Source of the DNA: JBGANR01 sp044222225
GTDB lineage: Bacteria > Actinomycetota > Actinomycetes > Mycobacteriales > Mycobacteriaceae
Direction of reading: 5' to 3'
Assembly: GCA_044222225.1 (NCBI GenBank)
Contig: JBGANR010000001.1
Coordinates: 1 to 64,000, forward strand
Length of the DNA: 64,000 bases
This document shows positions 27,515-37,681 of this stretch, in pieces. Both the position numbers and the translations under genes were made by a program. Numbering within the stretch: the stretch's first letter is position 1; each line of letters opens with the position of its first letter. The notes beneath the pieces are model-generated. The model was not told where the DNA came from, did no database searches, and was given only the letters and a program-made list of their open reading frames with translations.

Positions 27515-28978
27515 ATGTCCTATGCGCGGCCTAGCCGCCGGCGCCTGACCTCCTCGGTGGCGCTCGAATACGCGCCCACGATCGCCGCCCGGGAAGCTGC
27601 AGTGGGAATCCGTCCCGGCCAGCCGTTCCTGTTGCCCCCGACCGGCCAACCGGACATCGACGTCTCGCTGTTCTTCGCTTCCGACACCTTCAAGCGCCTG
27701 GCCGCCGACTCCCAGGCCTCGTACGCGATGGACCTCAAGGTGTTCCTGTCGTTCCTCGCTGTTCAAGAACTCGATTGGCGGGACGCCACGAGGGACGACC
27801 TCGTCGACTTCGAGTTCTGGCGCAGGCGCGACGACCGCAATCCCCGGCGGGTGAGTGCCGCCAAGTTCTCGCGAGAGCTGGCGGCGATCTCGAAGTTCTA
27901 CAGCTGGCAGCAGTACCGCGGCAAGGTGAGCCGGTCACCAGTGGTGATGGTCGACCGGCGGAAGCCGTCGGGGCCGTCGAGCCTGCGCCCGGAGCTGCTG
28001 CCGAAGAGCGTGCGCTCGGTCCGGGTGAAGTGGTTGACCCCACGCGCGTACGTGCGGTGGCGCGACATCGGACTCGGCGGATACCTCCCGGACTGTACGC
28101 GAGATGAGCGGTGGCGCGGCCGCAACGATGGCCGCAACATCGCCCTCTCAGAAACCCTGTGGTCCAGCGGATTACGGCTCCGGGAAGGCGGTTCGCTGGT
28201 ACTCGATGAGCTGCCGTCGTTCACCTCGGAGCTGCAGTACGCCCGGGGCCGTGTCGGCGAATCGGTGGCCAAGGGCGGGCGAGGGCGCGACTTCTGGATC
28301 TCGGGCCGCACCCTGAGCCTGATCGACAACTATCGCGAGTCGACCCGCAGTGAGGCCGTCCAGCGTGCTCAGCGTGAAGGCCGCTACACGGCGATCGCTA
28401 CGAAGAAGATGGTGGACCGGGTCGACAATCGCCGGATCGTCCACTATCGAGACGGTGACGGCCGGCCGGGCACCGTGCCGCTGGACAACCTCGACTGGAA
28501 GGATCGACTCGACTTCTTCGTCGAAGGCGAGAGCGGCCTCGAGCCGTGGATGCTGTGGCTGTCGGAAGCCGGACTGCCTCTGCCGTACCGCACGTGGGAG
28601 GCCGTGTTCTCCGCAGCCAATGCACGCTGCCACGGACTCGGGGTCGACATTCGGTGCCACCCGCACATGCTTCGGCACTCGTTTGCGCTGCGAATGTTGG
28701 TCGTGCTCATCTACGCCCATGACAGGCGGATGGGGATCACGGCGGAGGAGCGCCGCGAGTTTCGGCATCTGTTCGGCGATCCGTGGGTGCTTGTGCAAAC
28801 GATGCTCGGGCACGCGAACCTGGCGACGACCCGGGACTGTTACCTCGAGCCGGTATCCGGGCTGCAGGTCGAGTTGTTCCTCAACTCCGACCCGGCCGAC
28901 GGGTCGCTGATCGACGACTTCGTTGCCCGGGTCGCCCAGCTCTCGCCCCGAATCCAGGACAGCGAGGGGCAGCGATGA
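27515..28978 (+). CDS. Tyrosine recombinase, first transposition gene (TnpA-type)
   Basis: About 487 aa from ATG at 27515; a GTG at 27464 in the terminal repeat is an alternative. A SAM-like core-binding domain (QASYAMDLKVFLSFL...EFWRRR) precedes the catalytic domain: Arg in SSGLRLREG, HxxR in HMLRHSFALRML, and GHANLATTRDCYL with the nucleophile Tyr. All tyrosine-recombinase residues are present, so it should be active. Its TGA overlaps the next gene by ATGA. It probably cuts and rejoins the element ends. Confidence 0.9.
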   Translation: MSYARPSRRRLTSSVALEYAPTIAAREAAVGIRPGQPFLLPPTGQPDIDVSLFFASDTFKRLAADSQASYAMDLKVFLSFLAVQELDWRDATRDDLVDFEFWRRRDDRNPRRVSAAKFSRELAAISKFYSWQQYRGKVSRSPVVMVDRRKPSGPSSLRPELLPKSVRSVRVKWLTPRAYVRWRDIGLGGYLPDCTRDERWRGRNDGRNIALSETLWSSGLRLREGGSLVLDELPSFTSELQYARGRVGESVAKGGRGRDFWISGRTLSLIDNYRESTRSEAVQRAQREGRYTAIATKKMVDRVDNRRIVHYRDGDGRPGTVPLDNLDWKDRLDFFVEGESGLEPWMLWLSEAGLPLPYRTWEAVFSAANARCHGLGVDIRCHPHMLRHSFALRMLVVLIYAHDRRMGITAEERREFRHLFGDPWVLVQTMLGHANLATTRDCYLEPVSGLQVELFLNSDPADGSLIDDFVARVAQLSPRIQDSEGQR

Positions 28979-30777
28979 GCCCGGGGGCGTCGGCTTCGTT
29001 GCCGCCCGCGAAGTACGCCCGGCCGGCTCTGGTCGACGTCGCCGTGAGGCAGGTGAACTTCGTCGACCCCGACGGTCGCAGCAAGGTCTTCGACTTCACC
29101 GAGGTGACTGCAGCACCAACACTTCTCGACGACCTCGTCCGTGCTTTCGCCAGTGGCGTCGCACCGGGAGGCCGCTGGCAGTCTGTCGCGACGGCAGAGG
29201 CGGCGGCGGGCACGGTCAAGCACCTGGCCCGCTACCTGACCGAGTTCCATCCGCACGTCGTCTCGTTGGCCGATCTGAATGCCGAAGTGTGGTGGGCGTG
29301 GCGGTCGAAGAAGGAGCAGAACACTCGCTGGCCCGGGCAGGTGACAATGATGCGGGCCCTGCTGTCGGAGGCGACGACCCTGCCGCAGACGACTCGTCGA
29401 GCGATGCGCGCAAGGGCCGTGAAACCGCGCAAGCGCTTGCCGACGAACGACGCCTACACCCGAGAAGAGTTCACCGCGATCCGCAATGCGGCGAATCAGC
29501 GTGTGAACCAAGCACTTCGCCGAATCGAGGCGAACACCGCGCTCCTGCAGCGCTACCTCGACGGCGACGAACCCGCCGATGCCCCGTCGTTCCGGATTCA
29601 GGGCACACGATGGACGGTCGGTTCCCTGCTGGCCCACCTGTCCCGCACAGGGACGATGCCGTCCCAATACCTCGCCTGGGCGGTGAGCCGACGGGACTGC
29701 TTCGACCTGCGCGGTGTCACCAACCCGGCACAGGCACTGTTCCCGAGCATCGACGAGGTGCTCAACCTGATGGTCCTGCTCGTCTGCGAGCGAGGCTTCA
29801 ACCTGTCGGTGATGAATGCACTGGCCGTCGACTCGTTCCGGGCATCGGACCCGGACACCGAGGAACCCGTTCACACCGTGGGAGTGGACAAGCCGCGGCG
29901 AGGAACCCGGCGATACTCCACCGAGATCCTCGCTGGCGAGGCCGGAAAGCTCTGGGAACGTGCGGTCACCCTGACGCAGCCGTGCCGCGACGCTCTCGAG
30001 GCGGTCGGCCGCCCGACCGACAAGCTGTTGGTCGCCCACCGGCACAAGAACCTCACATCAGACGGCCCGTTCCGCACCGAGTGGACGACCGCATGCCTGG
30101 GCACGTCCAGTGCAAGCCGGATGGCAGACGGTCCGACGTGGACTTTTCGGCGTCTCCGGTTGACCGAGCAGGTCTTGAACCAGACGGCGCGACAGAACAC
30201 CGAAACCGAGAGCGAGGACATCTACCGCCGGCCGGACCCGCTCACCGCAGACGCGGCCTCCGAGACGATCACCGCCGGGTTGAACGATGCCGTCGCACAT
30301 GCACACGCCTCTATCCATATCCGCGCGATGAACGCCGGTGAGGTCGAGCAGGCGAGGCAGAACCCGGAAGCCGCGGCCGCGATCCTCGATGTCCCGGTCC
30401 ACACGCTCAAGCTGCTCCTGTCCGGACGCCTGGATACACCGACCGCGGCCTGCGTGGACTTCTTCGGTAGCCCGTTCGCCGCTGAGGCGGGCCAACCGTG
30501 CCCGGCGTCGTTCTTCGCGTGCTTCGCATGCGGCAACGCAGTGATCACACCGCGGCATCTGCCACGACTGGTCGTCCTCCTCGACGCACTCGACGACATC
30601 GCGACCGTGGTGACCTCGACCCGGTGGGATCGGGACTTCGCCGAGCACTACGCACGGCTGCGCACGGTCCTCACGGCCAACGCCACGTCCGCCGAGATCG
30701 CTCAAGTACGCGGCGCCGCTCACGACGAGGACCGAGAGATGGTCCGTCGGCTGCTGAGTCGGAGGCTCGACGGATGA
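28975..30777 (+). CDS. Second transposition gene, integrase-like (TnpB-type)
   Basis: 600 aa from ATG at 28975 (overlap with the preceding gene). It has the N-terminal SAM-like fold (TVKHLARYLTEFHP...WWAWRSKKEQN) and a larger central domain. The canonical R...HxxR...Y set is not obvious, but a C-terminal Cys cluster (CPASFFACFACGNAV) is clear. It matches the position and size of the second gene in Tn554-type operons and may act as an architectural or partner recombinase. Confidence 0.8.
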   Translation: MSPGASASLPPAKYARPALVDVAVRQVNFVDPDGRSKVFDFTEVTAAPTLLDDLVRAFASGVAPGGRWQSVATAEAAAGTVKHLARYLTEFHPHVVSLADLNAEVWWAWRSKKEQNTRWPGQVTMMRALLSEATTLPQTTRRAMRARAVKPRKRLPTNDAYTREEFTAIRNAANQRVNQALRRIEANTALLQRYLDGDEPADAPSFRIQGTRWTVGSLLAHLSRTGTMPSQYLAWAVSRRDCFDLRGVTNPAQALFPSIDEVLNLMVLLVCERGFNLSVMNALAVDSFRASDPDTEEPVHTVGVDKPRRGTRRYSTEILAGEAGKLWERAVTLTQPCRDALEAVGRPTDKLLVAHRHKNLTSDGPFRTEWTTACLGTSSASRMADGPTWTFRRLRLTEQVLNQTARQNTETESEDIYRRPDPLTADAASETITAGLNDAVAHAHASIHIRAMNAGEVEQARQNPEAAAAILDVPVHTLKLLLSGRLDTPTAACVDFFGSPFAAEAGQPCPASFFACFACGNAVITPRHLPRLVVLLDALDDIATVVTSTRWDRDFAEHYARLRTVLTANATSAEIAQVRGAAHDEDREMVRRLLSRRLDG

Positions 30778-32909
30778 GGGCGCATGCCTCCGCGGCCGTA
30801 ACGGCCCCCACTGCGGTGGTCATGTCGGACTCCGATCCGATCATCCTCGACAGGACCCGCGTTGCACCCGCCCACACCGAGCCGATCTCGCGGGTCGGAG
30901 ACAGCCGCTGGGATCTGGCTCCCCTGCTGCACAAACCCACCATCGCGGGCTCTCGGTCCATCAACTTCGACACCTTCCCGCCGGCGTTCCGTTCGGCAGC
31001 GAAGAGGCTCATCTGGCTCTGCGTGAACGTGCCCACTCCCATGGAGGACCTGGAGCGACCGACCGCGACACGCTCCCAGTTGTCGGTCGGCTCCATCGTC
31101 GTATACGCCGGATTCATGCGGTTGTGGATGACATGGCTTGACGGACAAGGGATCCACCAGTTCGACGGCGTTACCAACGACGTGTATCGACGCTACTGCT
31201 CCGAGGTTGCCACCAGTGGGATCGGCCGCGAGAGCCAGGCCAACCGACTCTTCGCGATTACACGATGCTGGCTCTACGGGCCGTACCTGCCCGACTCCGA
31301 CACCTTGATTCGCCCCTACTGGGAAGACACTCTCGCCCGAGCGGATGTCCTCGGTGACCCCAAGTGGTCCGCGGAGAACCGGACCCCGCCGATCCATCCG
31401 CAGACCATGTCGGCGCTGCTCGTCTGGGCGATTCGGTTCTGCACCGACTTCAGCGCGGACATTCTCGCGGCGAGACACGCGAAATCGAACCCGCCGTATT
31501 GGTCGCACCTCGACGGACTGACCCCCAGCGAGCGTTTCGGTAACTACGCACGGCAGCAGCGGATGTCGTCCAAGACGATTCCAGGGTTCTACCCGGCCAA
31601 TCGCCCTCATCAACGCTGCATCGCGAAGCAGTTCATCGGCTGGCAGTTGGGCTTGGGCACAGACGACGTCCTTCACCTCAGTGCGATGGATCGGCTATTC
31701 GGCGACCTCGATCCGATTGACGAGGCGGTGCTGCCGGTACCGATCACCGGCACCATCGATACCCGGCCCTGGACAGTGGGGATCAACTTCTACGACGTCG
31801 ACAACATGTCCCGATTGTTGGCGACCGCAGCATTCATCGTGGTCGCGTACCTGACCGGTATGCGCGGCGAGGAATGCCGAGCGCTGCGGCATGGCTGCTG
31901 TCGCACGACCGCAGACGAGAAGACGGGGCAAACCCGACACCTGATCTACGGCCACGTGTTCAAGGGTGCACTCGACGAGTCCGGTAACACCCTTCCGGCC
32001 GGTAGCGAACGCGACCAACCGTGGCACGCGATCGCGCCGGTCGCCAAGGCCGTTGAGGTGATGGAAGCGCTATATCCCGACAGTGACCTGCTGTTTCCAC
32101 TCCGGGCGTACACACCCTTGCCCAACGCTGACGGCGACAAGGCCGTGCTCCCACGGATGATTCGTGACCGCACAACGGACCTGATCTCCTGGTGCAACGA
32201 CAAGGCCGAGGAGTTCGGTCGCACACACGAATCCATCCCCGCCGACCCCGATGGCCCAGTTGTCATCAAGCGATTCCGTCGCACTCTCGCCTGGTTCATC
32301 TACCGCCAACCGGGGGGACGGATCGCCCTGGGAATCCAATACGGGCACCTTCGCGGGCACAGCACCGACGGCTACGGCTCCCGAGCCGCCAGCGGACTGC
32401 GGGACGTGTTCCCCATGGAAGAGGCCCTGGCCGCCGCCGAATACCTCGATGCCGCCGCAACCCGCCTCGACGACGGCGAGTCCGTCACCGGGCCGGCCGC
32501 CCAGAGGTACCGGGCCGGCGTCCGCCTCTACCAGCGGCAGTTCGGTGGCCGGTACCTGACCAACCGTCAGGCCGCAGCCCTGCGCTCGAACCCACGACTG
32601 CGGATCTACGACAACAGCGAGCAGTTCGTGACCTGCTGCTACGACCAGTCCAAGGCCCTGTGCCACCCCGACCGGAACAAGGCGGCGGGCGTCGAGGCGT
32701 CACCGGACATCACCAACTGCCAACCCATCTGCGGCAACATCGCCCGCACCGACCGCAACATCACCGACGTCGAAGCAGCAATCGAGCAGGCCCGCGAGGA
32801 GATCGCGAGCCCCGTCATTCCGCTACCGCTGAAGGCGCGCCTGGCGCACCGGCTCGGCAGCATGCTGCAGGTCATCGACCACCACCGCAACCCCGAAGGA
32901 CGCCGATGA
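30774..32909 (+). CDS. Third transposition gene, tyrosine recombinase
   Basis: 711 aa from ATG at 30774 (ATGA overlap). Catalytic elements are Arg in YLTGMRGEECRALRHG, RRTLAWFIY in the HxxR position, and YGHLRGHSTDGYG with the probable nucleophile Tyr. The protein is long, with an N-terminal ~300-residue DNA-binding part and a Cys/His region near the C-terminus (CCYDQSKALCHPD). It acts with the two preceding genes. Confidence 0.85.
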   Translation: MRAHASAAVTAPTAVVMSDSDPIILDRTRVAPAHTEPISRVGDSRWDLAPLLHKPTIAGSRSINFDTFPPAFRSAAKRLIWLCVNVPTPMEDLERPTATRSQLSVGSIVVYAGFMRLWMTWLDGQGIHQFDGVTNDVYRRYCSEVATSGIGRESQANRLFAITRCWLYGPYLPDSDTLIRPYWEDTLARADVLGDPKWSAENRTPPIHPQTMSALLVWAIRFCTDFSADILAARHAKSNPPYWSHLDGLTPSERFGNYARQQRMSSKTIPGFYPANRPHQRCIAKQFIGWQLGLGTDDVLHLSAMDRLFGDLDPIDEAVLPVPITGTIDTRPWTVGINFYDVDNMSRLLATAAFIVVAYLTGMRGEECRALRHGCCRTTADEKTGQTRHLIYGHVFKGALDESGNTLPAGSERDQPWHAIAPVAKAVEVMEALYPDSDLLFPLRAYTPLPNADGDKAVLPRMIRDRTTDLISWCNDKAEEFGRTHESIPADPDGPVVIKRFRRTLAWFIYRQPGGRIALGIQYGHLRGHSTDGYGSRAASGLRDVFPMEEALAAAEYLDAAATRLDDGESVTGPAAQRYRAGVRLYQRQFGGRYLTNRQAAALRSNPRLRIYDNSEQFVTCCYDQSKALCHPDRNKAAGVEASPDITNCQPICGNIARTDRNITDVEAAIEQAREEIASPVIPLPLKARLAHRLGSMLQVIDHHRNPEGRR

Positions 32910-33322
32910 TGACGGCAACCTCGGACGACGACGTGCGGCGGGCGATCCGCGACGCGATGGATCGCCTCATCGCAGGCGAACCGCTGCACTCGGACGGCAA
33001 ACTCACCATCAAATCGCTTGCCGAAGAAGCACAAGTCAAGCGCTGGCTGCTCACACACCGCCACACCGACCTGCAGGCGGAGTTCCGAGCACGGATCGCG
33101 AACACGGACGCCCCACCCGCCTTGGTGGCTCTGCGCGATGAGCGGGACGAGGCCCAGCGTCGCATCGACAAACTCACCGCCGACGTCACTGCCCTGCAGG
33201 ACACCGTTCATCAGCTCGAACGGATCATTCAGGTACTGGCGCTGGAAAACGATCAGCTCCGCGACGGCCAGCAATCCGGACGAGTCGTGCCGATCGGACC
33301 ACGTCAGGGACACGGGCAGTGA
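32906..33322 (+). CDS. DUF6262-like coiled-coil protein (TnpC-type accessory)
   Basis: 138 aa from ATG at 32906, overlapping the preceding stop. The middle (LTIKSLAEEAQVKRWLLTHRH) looks like an HTH, and the C-terminal half (DERDEAQRRIDKLTADVTALQDTVHQLE) is a strong coiled coil. Small proteins of this type close Tn554-family transposition operons and influence orientation/efficiency of insertion in the type element. Role here is by analogy. Confidence 0.75.
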   Translation: MMTATSDDDVRRAIRDAMDRLIAGEPLHSDGKLTIKSLAEEAQVKRWLLTHRHTDLQAEFRARIANTDAPPALVALRDERDEAQRRIDKLTADVTALQDTVHQLERIIQVLALENDQLRDGQQSGRVVPIGPRQGHGQ

Positions 33323-33432
33323 ACACAAACCTCGCCACCGCGAGTACGCCAGCCAGCCACTCAGGCAGGGCTACTGCAGGTCGATGCTGCCGCCAAGATC
33401 GTGCAGCAGCCCCGCCTGAAGCCGACCATATT

Positions 33433-33503
33433 CGGTTAAAACCGGCCTCACAGGGTTAAACCGGGTAAAGTCCCGAGAGACTGATACATCATCGGTCGAT
33501 GAT
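33433..33503 (+). promoter_or_regulatory. Operator candidates upstream of the cargo operon
   Basis: Two GGTTAAA-ACCGG-type repeats (33433-33467) are followed by a perfect palindrome ATCATCG-GT-CGATGAT (33488-33503), then CGGAGGGG and the HTH start at 33518. The position suggests autoregulation by the HTH protein. Confidence 0.5.
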
Positions 33504-33517
33504 TCGGAGGGGTAGCA

Positions 33518-33715
33518 GTGACGGAGCCGTGGCTATCCGCCGATGACATCGCTGCCCATCTCGGTGTCACCAAGGACACCGTCTACGCCTGGATTGCGGA
33601 CAAGGGAATGCCGGCCCACAAGGTTGGCCGCCTGTGGAAGTTTCAGACCAGCGAGATCGATTCCTGGGTGCGAAGCGGCGGAGCCGCCACCAGCCCCGAC
33701 ACTGTGGAGGACTGA
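33518..33715 (+). CDS. Excisionase/MerR-type helix-turn-helix protein
   Basis: 65 aa from GTG at 33518. LSADDIAAHLGVTKDTVYAWI...MPAHKVGRLWKFQTSEIDSWV is the small winged-helix DNA-binding fold annotated as 'excisionase family'. It is the first gene of the cargo operon and lies 1 nt before the helicase start, so it is more likely a transcriptional regulator of the restriction genes than an excisionase, although directionality control of the element is possible. Confidence 0.85.
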   Translation: MTEPWLSADDIAAHLGVTKDTVYAWIADKGMPAHKVGRLWKFQTSEIDSWVRSGGAATSPDTVED

Positions 33716-33716
33716 C

Positions 33717-36700
33717 GTGCGGATCATCGACAACGTCAACGATCTGCTCGGCGACGACCTCCGGGGCGAGATCACACCTGGAACGAAGGTGCGCATCGCT
33801 GCGTCGACCTTTTCGATCTTCGCGTTCGAGGCCCTGCGCAAGGAGCTTGAGCAGGTCTCCGAACTTCAGTTCATCTTCACCACGCCGTCGTTCGTGACGG
33901 AGAAGGTGACGGACAAGCTCCGCAAGGAGCGTCGCGAGTTCTTCATCCCAGGTGGGCAGGCCGAGTCGAGCCTCTACGGCTCGGAGTTCGAGATCCGGTT
34001 GCGGAACAAGCTCACCCAGCGTGCGATCGCCAAGGAATGCGCTGACTGGGTACGACGGAAGGTGACGTTCCGGTCGAACGCCACCAGCAGTCCGATGCAG
34101 CCGCTCGCCGCTGTCGACGATGCTGCCGTCTACTTCCCGATCCAGGGCTTCACCACCACGGACCTCGGCTACGAACGGGGACCGGCGGTGTCGAACATGG
34201 TCACCAAGTTCGAGGGCGCACCCGAGACGGGGCAGTTCCTCGGCATCTTCGACCAGATCTGGAACAACCCGGACCAACTCGACGATGTCACCCAGGCCGT
34301 GCACGACCACATCGCGAGCGTGTATGCGGAGAACTCGCCGGCCCGGATCTACTTCCTGATCCTCTACAACCTGTTCGCCGAGTTCCTCGACGACATCAGC
34401 GAAGACGTCCTGCCGAACGATCGGACCGGCTACCAGAACACCAAGGTCTGGAACAGCCTGTACAACTTCCAGCGCGATGCAGCAACCGGGATCATCAACA
34501 AGCTCGAGACCTACCACGGCTGCATCCTCGCCGACAGCGTGGGCCTGGGTAAGACGTTTACCGCTCTGGCGGTGATCAAGTACTACGAGCTGCGCAACAA
34601 GTCGGTACTCGTGCTGTGCCCGAAGAAGCTCGCCGAGAACTGGACGAACTACAACGCGAACCTGACCACCAACATCTTCGCCGGCGACCGCTTCAACTAC
34701 GACGTGCTCGCCCACACCGACCTGTCCCGCACCCGCGGAGAGTCGATGGGGCTGCGGCTGGATCGGATCAACTGGGGCAACTACGACCTGGTCGTGATCG
34801 ACGAGTCCCACAACTTCCGCAATGCCGACTACGCCGAGGAAAAGGAGTCCCGCTACCAGCGGCTCATGCGTCAGGTCATCCGTGAGGGCGTGAAGACCAA
34901 GGTCCTGATGCTCTCGGCCACCCCGGTAAACAACCGGTTCAACGATCTGAAGAACCAGCTCCAGCTCGCCTACGAGGGTGAGTCCGAGAACCTCTCACAG
35001 CACCTGAACATTTCGACCACCGTCGAGAAGGTCTTCAAAGACGCGCAGACCGTCTTCAACGAGTGGTCCAAGCTCGACCCGCAGGACCGCACGTCCGATC
35101 GCATCCTCCAGATGCTCGACTTCGACTTCTTCGAACTCCTCGATGCCGTGACGATCGCCCGCTCCCGCAAACACATTCAGGCGTTCTACGACACCACCGC
35201 GATCGGAGCGTTCCCTGATCGGCTCCCGCCGAAGTCGATCCGCGAACCGCTCACTGATCTGCCCGATGTTCCGAGCTTCAACAAAATCTTCGAGCAACTC
35301 CAGGCACTCACCCTCGCGGTCTACACACCACTGGCCTACGTCTTCCCCAGTCGGATCGGCAAGTACGAGGACCTCTACAACGTCACCGCCGGCAACGCGC
35401 GATCCAACCTCGGGCAGCAAGGGCGTGAGCAGGGCCTCAAGAAGCTCATGACCGTCAACCTGCTCAAGCGGTTGGAGAGCTCGGTCGATGCCTTTCGGCT
35501 GACTCTGTCGAAGATCGAACACACCGTGGATCGGACGCTGGGTCTGCTCGGCTCTCACACGAGCCCGGTCTCCGAACTCGGTTCCGACCTGTCGGATCTC
35601 GATCTTGATGTAGATGACGAAGACGACGCGAATCTGGAAGCGCTCACCTTCGGGAAGAACATCAAGATCGACCTCGACGACATCGACCTCGAGTCCTGGC
35701 GTCGGGATCTGTGGAACGACCGCACGACCCTTCAGATCCTCCTCGGCGAGATGCGCAAGGTCACCCCGGAGCACGATCGCAAGCTCCACGCACTCAAGCA
35801 GCTCATCGCGCACAAGGCAGCGCACCCGATCAATCCTGACAACCGCAAGGTCCTGGTGTTCTCGGCGTTTGCCGACACCGCGAACTACCTCTATAGCGAA
35901 CTCGCACCCGGTCTCGCCGCGGCAGGATTGGAGACGGCACTGATCACCGGCGGTGGCCACGGTGCGAAGACGACCCTGGGTACCGGGTTCGACTTCCAGC
36001 AGGTCATGTCACTGTTCTCGCCCCGATCGAAGCAGCGTCATCTCGTGATGCCGAAGGAAACACGAGATATCGACGTCCTCATCGGCACCGACGTGATCAG
36101 TGAGGGACAGAACCTGCAGGACTGCGACTACCTGATCAACTACGACATCCACTGGAACCCGGTGCGGATCGTCCAGCGGTTCGGCCGCATCGACCGCATC
36201 GGCTCGACCAACACCCAAATCCAGCTGGTCAACTTCTGGCCCGACATCTCCCTCGACGAGTACATCAACCTCAAAGAACGCGTCGAGAACCGCATGGTCA
36301 TCGCGGACCTCGCCGGCACCGCCGACGACAACGTCCTCACCCTCGAAGACAGCGATGCCGCATTCCGCAAGGAACAGCTCCGCAAACTCCAAGACGATGT
36401 CATCGAACTCGAGGACGTCCGCACCGGCGTCTCCATCACAGACCTCGGCCTCAACGACTTCCGCATGGACCTTCTCGGTTATCTGAAGGAGTACGGTGAC
36501 CTCGCGGCCACACCGAAGGGCCTGCACGCCGTCGTCCCCGCCGACCCTGCCAAAGGACTCGAACCCGGTGTGATCTTCGCGTTGCGCAACATCAATGCCG
36601 ACGAGAACATCAACCGAGGAAACCGCCTGCACCCGCACTATCTCGTCTACCTCGACGACGACGGCACCGTCATCGCCGACCACACCGAGGCCAAGCACCT

Positions 36701-36992
36701 GCTCGACCTTCTCCGCGTCGGATGCCGGCCCTACGACCAGCCCGTCGCCGACGTCGTCCGCGCCTTCAACGAGGCCACCGGGGAGGGTACGGACATGGGT
36801 CGGTACTCGCAGCTGCTCACCGATGCGATCCACTCGATGATCGACGTCACCGAGGAACGCGACATCGACAGTCTGTTCACCGGAGGCCACACCACAGCAC
36901 TCATCCAAACCATCGCCGGCCTCGACGACTTCGAACTGATCGCGTTCATCGCCGTCGTCGACACAGGGGCGAGCGTGTCCGCCGATGGGTGA
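33717..36992 (+). CDS. SNF2/DEAD-like helicase with N-terminal PLD-type region
   Basis: 1,091 aa from GTG at 33717. Residues ~1-220 resemble the phospholipase-D-type N-terminal region found on such helicases, though no clear HKD pair is visible. The motor follows: Walker A ADSVGLGKTFTAL, DESHNF (motif II), LSATPVNN (III), and in the second RecA domain TDVISEGQNLQDCDYLINYD and QRFGRIDRIGS (motif VI). It is a DNA translocase. It overlaps the DUF4391 gene by 8 nt and belongs to the cargo defence operon. Confidence 0.87.
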   Translation: MRIIDNVNDLLGDDLRGEITPGTKVRIAASTFSIFAFEALRKELEQVSELQFIFTTPSFVTEKVTDKLRKERREFFIPGGQAESSLYGSEFEIRLRNKLTQRAIAKECADWVRRKVTFRSNATSSPMQPLAAVDDAAVYFPIQGFTTTDLGYERGPAVSNMVTKFEGAPETGQFLGIFDQIWNNPDQLDDVTQAVHDHIASVYAENSPARIYFLILYNLFAEFLDDISEDVLPNDRTGYQNTKVWNSLYNFQRDAATGIINKLETYHGCILADSVGLGKTFTALAVIKYYELRNKSVLVLCPKKLAENWTNYNANLTTNIFAGDRFNYDVLAHTDLSRTRGESMGLRLDRINWGNYDLVVIDESHNFRNADYAEEKESRYQRLMRQVIREGVKTKVLMLSATPVNNRFNDLKNQLQLAYEGESENLSQHLNISTTVEKVFKDAQTVFNEWSKLDPQDRTSDRILQMLDFDFFELLDAVTIARSRKHIQAFYDTTAIGAFPDRLPPKSIREPLTDLPDVPSFNKIFEQLQALTLAVYTPLAYVFPSRIGKYEDLYNVTAGNARSNLGQQGREQGLKKLMTVNLLKRLESSVDAFRLTLSKIEHTVDRTLGLLGSHTSPVSELGSDLSDLDLDVDDEDDANLEALTFGKNIKIDLDDIDLESWRRDLWNDRTTLQILLGEMRKVTPEHDRKLHALKQLIAHKAAHPINPDNRKVLVFSAFADTANYLYSELAPGLAAAGLETALITGGGHGAKTTLGTGFDFQQVMSLFSPRSKQRHLVMPKETRDIDVLIGTDVISEGQNLQDCDYLINYDIHWNPVRIVQRFGRIDRIGSTNTQIQLVNFWPDISLDEYINLKERVENRMVIADLAGTADDNVLTLEDSDAAFRKEQLRKLQDDVIELEDVRTGVSITDLGLNDFRMDLLGYLKEYGDLAATPKGLHAVVPADPAKGLEPGVIFALRNINADENINRGNRLHPHYLVYLDDDGTVIADHTEAKHLLDLLRVGCRPYDQPVADVVRAFNEATGEGTDMGRYSQLLTDAIHSMIDVTEERDIDSLFTGGHTTALIQTIAGLDDFELIAFIAVVDTGASVSADG

Positions 36993-37668
36993 CCTTACGA
37001 CGAACCTGCTGTATCGGTGGCCGGCCGCCGCGAAGTTCGGCAGCCGTGTGCCGAAGGAGAAGTTCTACGCGCACGGGACCGTTCCCGCCGCGGTGCGCGA
37101 CAAGTTCGTCACCGAGGTGCAGCGCATCACCTGGGCGTACAAACTCGCCGAGAGCACAGTCAACCTGGCCGGCAGTGCGGCTGTCCCCGAGATTCAGGTC
37201 TTCGAGATCGACGCCAAGGGCGCCGATGTTTCCGACCAGGTGTTGACCGCGATTGACAAGGCCATCCCGTTCCCCCTCATCTTCGAAGTCAATCGGGGGC
37301 ACGGAGACGCCAAGAACATTCGGATGGTTGCCGCGCACAAACAACTCGGCGCCGGAAATCCGAAGCTCAGTGCCTACTACAGCACCAGCTGGCAGCCGGC
37401 CCACACCACCCGACAGCCATTGCCGGCCGCGATTACCCTGCCCACCCTCTACACCGCGCTCTTGGATCCGCTGACACCTGTGGTGGCGCGACCGGGCGAA
37501 GACGTGTCAGAGGTCGCAGCCAGACTGGAGACGGTGCGCAAGCTCGAACGTGAGATCGCCGCGCTGGAACGCAAACTCCGCACCGAACCCCAGTTCAACC
37601 GCAAGGTCGAATTGCGGCGCGCATTGAAGACGAAGCTAGCAGAACTGACCGTGTTGGTCGAAAGGTAG
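36985..37668 (+). CDS. DUF4391 protein
   Basis: 227 aa from ATG at 36985. The N-terminal part (NLLYRWPAAAKFGSRVPKEKFY, then IQVFEIDAKG) and the middle FPLIFEVN are typical of DUF4391; the C-terminus is a coiled coil (EREIAALERKLRTEPQFNRK). No catalytic motif is known to me. DUF4391 genes are commonly found between a helicase and a methyltransferase in Type III-like restriction loci, which is exactly the context here, so a structural or adaptor role is inferred. Confidence 0.8.
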   Translation: MGDLTTNLLYRWPAAAKFGSRVPKEKFYAHGTVPAAVRDKFVTEVQRITWAYKLAESTVNLAGSAAVPEIQVFEIDAKGADVSDQVLTAIDKAIPFPLIFEVNRGHGDAKNIRMVAAHKQLGAGNPKLSAYYSTSWQPAHTTRQPLPAAITLPTLYTALLDPLTPVVARPGEDVSEVAARLETVRKLEREIAALERKLRTEPQFNRKVELRRALKTKLAELTVLVER

Positions 37669-37681
37669 GCAGAGCAAACCC

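Noticed and set aside
33518..33715. Excisionase of an integrative element
   Set aside because: The fold fits, but the gene leads the cargo operon and is 1 nt from the helicase, so a regulator is the simpler reading.
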